Source: Circinella umbellata (Eukaryota > Mucoromycota > Mucoromycetes > Mucorales > Lichtheimiaceae). Taken from it: 64,000 nucleotides of DNA. The position numbers were made by a program, and so were the translations under genes. The stretch spans positions 310,001 to 374,000 of the forward strand of contig JAIWNF010000005.1 in the NCBI GenBank assembly GCA_025093555.1, in the 5' to 3' direction. Shown here piece after piece: positions 62,191 through 64,000 of this stretch (positions are counted from its first letter, which is position 1; the number at the start of each line of letters is the position of its first letter). A model generated the notes under the pieces. That model ran no database searches and was not told the DNA's origin. It saw only the letters and a list, made by a program, of their open reading frames with translations.

Positions 62191-64000
62191 CTTCAATTTA
62201 CGTCTAAATACTTTTCTTCTCATAAAGTTTCTATCTACCACACTCAGTTAGCTTTTTCCATTACCAAGGGTCTTATCTTCAGATTATGTCACATCTCTAT
62301 TATCTACTGTGTAATATTTTAATTTAGATATCCCTCAAAAAGGCAACCATATGCTATGGGCGCTAGTCACCACAGTTTCTGTAATAAATATAAATTTCTA
62401 ATTGAGATCCTTGTTATGACTCTTTATGTGCTCTGACAACTTTTACTGCTCAGATGCAGTGGGTGTAGGTAACTAATTTGACAAGTTAATTCTTACTGTA
62501 GTGTGACTCAATACTAAATAACATTTATGATTTGCGTTAAGTTGTTAAATATAATGAGAACATGTATATAAATTCACAGTCGTATCTAAGTTTACTTGTT
62601 TTAAAATTTAATGTCTCTTTTGAAAAAATACCTAATAAAGCTTCGAGGTATATCAGTATCATTGAAATAAATTATTAACTTACCAATGAAGAGCAATAAT
62701 CAATTTCTGCTTATTTTTTTTTAGATTTATCAGATCTATATAGTTCAGGCTTGAAGTACTTGAATAACTCAAAAAGAAAAAGAAAAGGAAAAAAAGAAAT
62801 TGAAGGATGGGGGCGGTGTGTGTCGTCCACGTTATATACCATCATCGAATAGGAAGGAAATAACAATCGATATCGATAATAATATACATCTGTCGCTTTT
62901 TTTTATAACAATTATTTTATAAATAGTTTTTTATTAACAAATAAGATAACAAATAAGATAACGGCATTGTAAGTGTTTGTATGTGGATTTTATTGATATT
63001 TAAAGTATACGGATGTATATGGTGTATTTCACTTATAACCGCCAGGATTTTACCCTAACTTTAGAGAGCTTCAGAGACATACGAACTAAAGATTTTGATT
63101 TTTTAATTGATAGCATATATTTTTACGTATACTTAAAACATTTATTATGGATTAGCTTCCCACAACAAGACGTTGTTATGAAGCTGAAGGTTGTCAAAGT
63201 TGATCGGTGAAGCTCAAATTTAGCAGAGAAGAAACAATTGATTAATGTATCTCCGCTATGTTACACAAACATTTCTAAGTAGAAACATACAATTCCGATG
63301 TGCAACTACAAGTACTGTGTAGATTAGTATATCTATCTAGCAAAGGTGAAATGATTAATTGGGGCATATATATATAATATACTGAAAATGTCAAAAAAAA
63401 GAAAGAGGCATTATAATTGTAACCACAGATAGTATTATATCTGCTATTTTAAAAGTGTAAATAAAGATCCATGCAGTTATAGAAAGAAATGAAAAATGAA
63501 GTGACATACAGATACAAAGATAATTATAATTGTTGTGTATATATTGAACATATACTACATACGTAGGAGCCTTATAGCCTGATCTTGGGAAACAGAAAAT
63601 GTCTCTTTGTAAAACTGCAGAATATGCAAGTCATATCTTTAAACTCTCTCAAAAGTACTACTGCAAATGCAACTGGATTAAAAGATACTAATAGAGCAGC
63701 AAAACGAACAGTACAAGTTGACAGTGCTTATTCATTTCAAGCTTTCAGACAATACTTGGCTGGTTTTTTCTTAGACTTTCTCCTGTTGGTTGAATCCAAC
63801 CGTATTTCAATCCTTTTTTTTATAGAGCGTTTGTAGTTTTTTGAAATGCATATTTACAAAGCATTGCAATCAGTGAAACAGCTCTAGGAGATATAGTTCT
63901 TATCGCCATATCAGCATCATTGATCAGAGATTTTTCCCTACTTTTGCTACACTATAAACATAATATTTACTATATATAGTGGATGTGTTCAAAATGACAA
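62191..64000. other. Terminal region, no intact gene recognised
   Basis: AT-rich. Two plus-strand open stretches look partly coding: 63013-63210 (LESFRDIRTKDFDFLIDSI) and 63585-63836 (KDTNRAAKRTVQVDSAYSFQ). Neither has a recognised domain. The second is close to the window end and could belong to a gene continuing beyond it, or to more mobile-element debris. Confidence 0.35.

Overview
The window is AT-rich eukaryotic nuclear DNA. Its genes carry many short (about 60-150 bp) GT-AG introns, glutamine/asparagine-rich proteins and pyrimidine-rich 5' flanks. This combination, together with a large PAS-type hybrid histidine kinase, a SIN1/AVO1 TORC2 subunit, an F-BAR/RhoGAP protein and an ALD-type peroxisomal ABC transporter, points to a fungus, most likely Mucoromycota (Mucorales-like). 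The species cannot be named from the sequence alone.

Layout: an EF-hand protein (609-1347, +) and a ten-exon kelch-repeat membrane protein (3802-6360, +) are followed by about 5 kb without host genes that carries a non-autonomous element with a 9-bp target duplication (8965-9813). Two intronless tandem paralogues of unrecognised function lie at 11375-13213 and 14715-16007 (+), followed by a decayed mobile-element ORF (about 16627-17520). A 21-exon ABCD-type transporter (18328-22278, +), an F-BAR/RhoGAP protein (22887-26251, +) and a PH-domain protein (28093-28972, +) form a compact gene-rich block.

The minus strand then dominates: eIF5A (29587-30387), a gene-poor stretch with a broken PIF/Harbinger transposase (about 32670-33440), adenylosuccinate synthetase (35421-37111), the hybrid histidine kinase (37724-44016), SIN1/AVO1 (45342-48621), a small zinc-ribbon protein (54630-55048) and a TANGO2/NRDE protein (55742-57042). 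The last 7 kb (57-64 kb) contains no intact recognised gene. It holds exon-like fragments, a truncated ORF ending in a zinc-knuckle-like CxxC, and a long-inverted-repeat (MITE-like) element at about 61812-62190.

Functional themes are signalling at membranes (EF-hand protein, F-BAR/RhoGAP, PH protein, TORC2 SIN1, histidine kinase, kelch membrane protein) plus housekeeping (eIF5A, ADSS, ABCD transporter). Neighbours are not in operons and no shared pathway is implied. Exon structures were built by hand: every multi-exon model below closes in frame from ATG to stop using GT-AG junctions. No transcript evidence was available. No tRNA, rRNA or CRISPR array was recognised.
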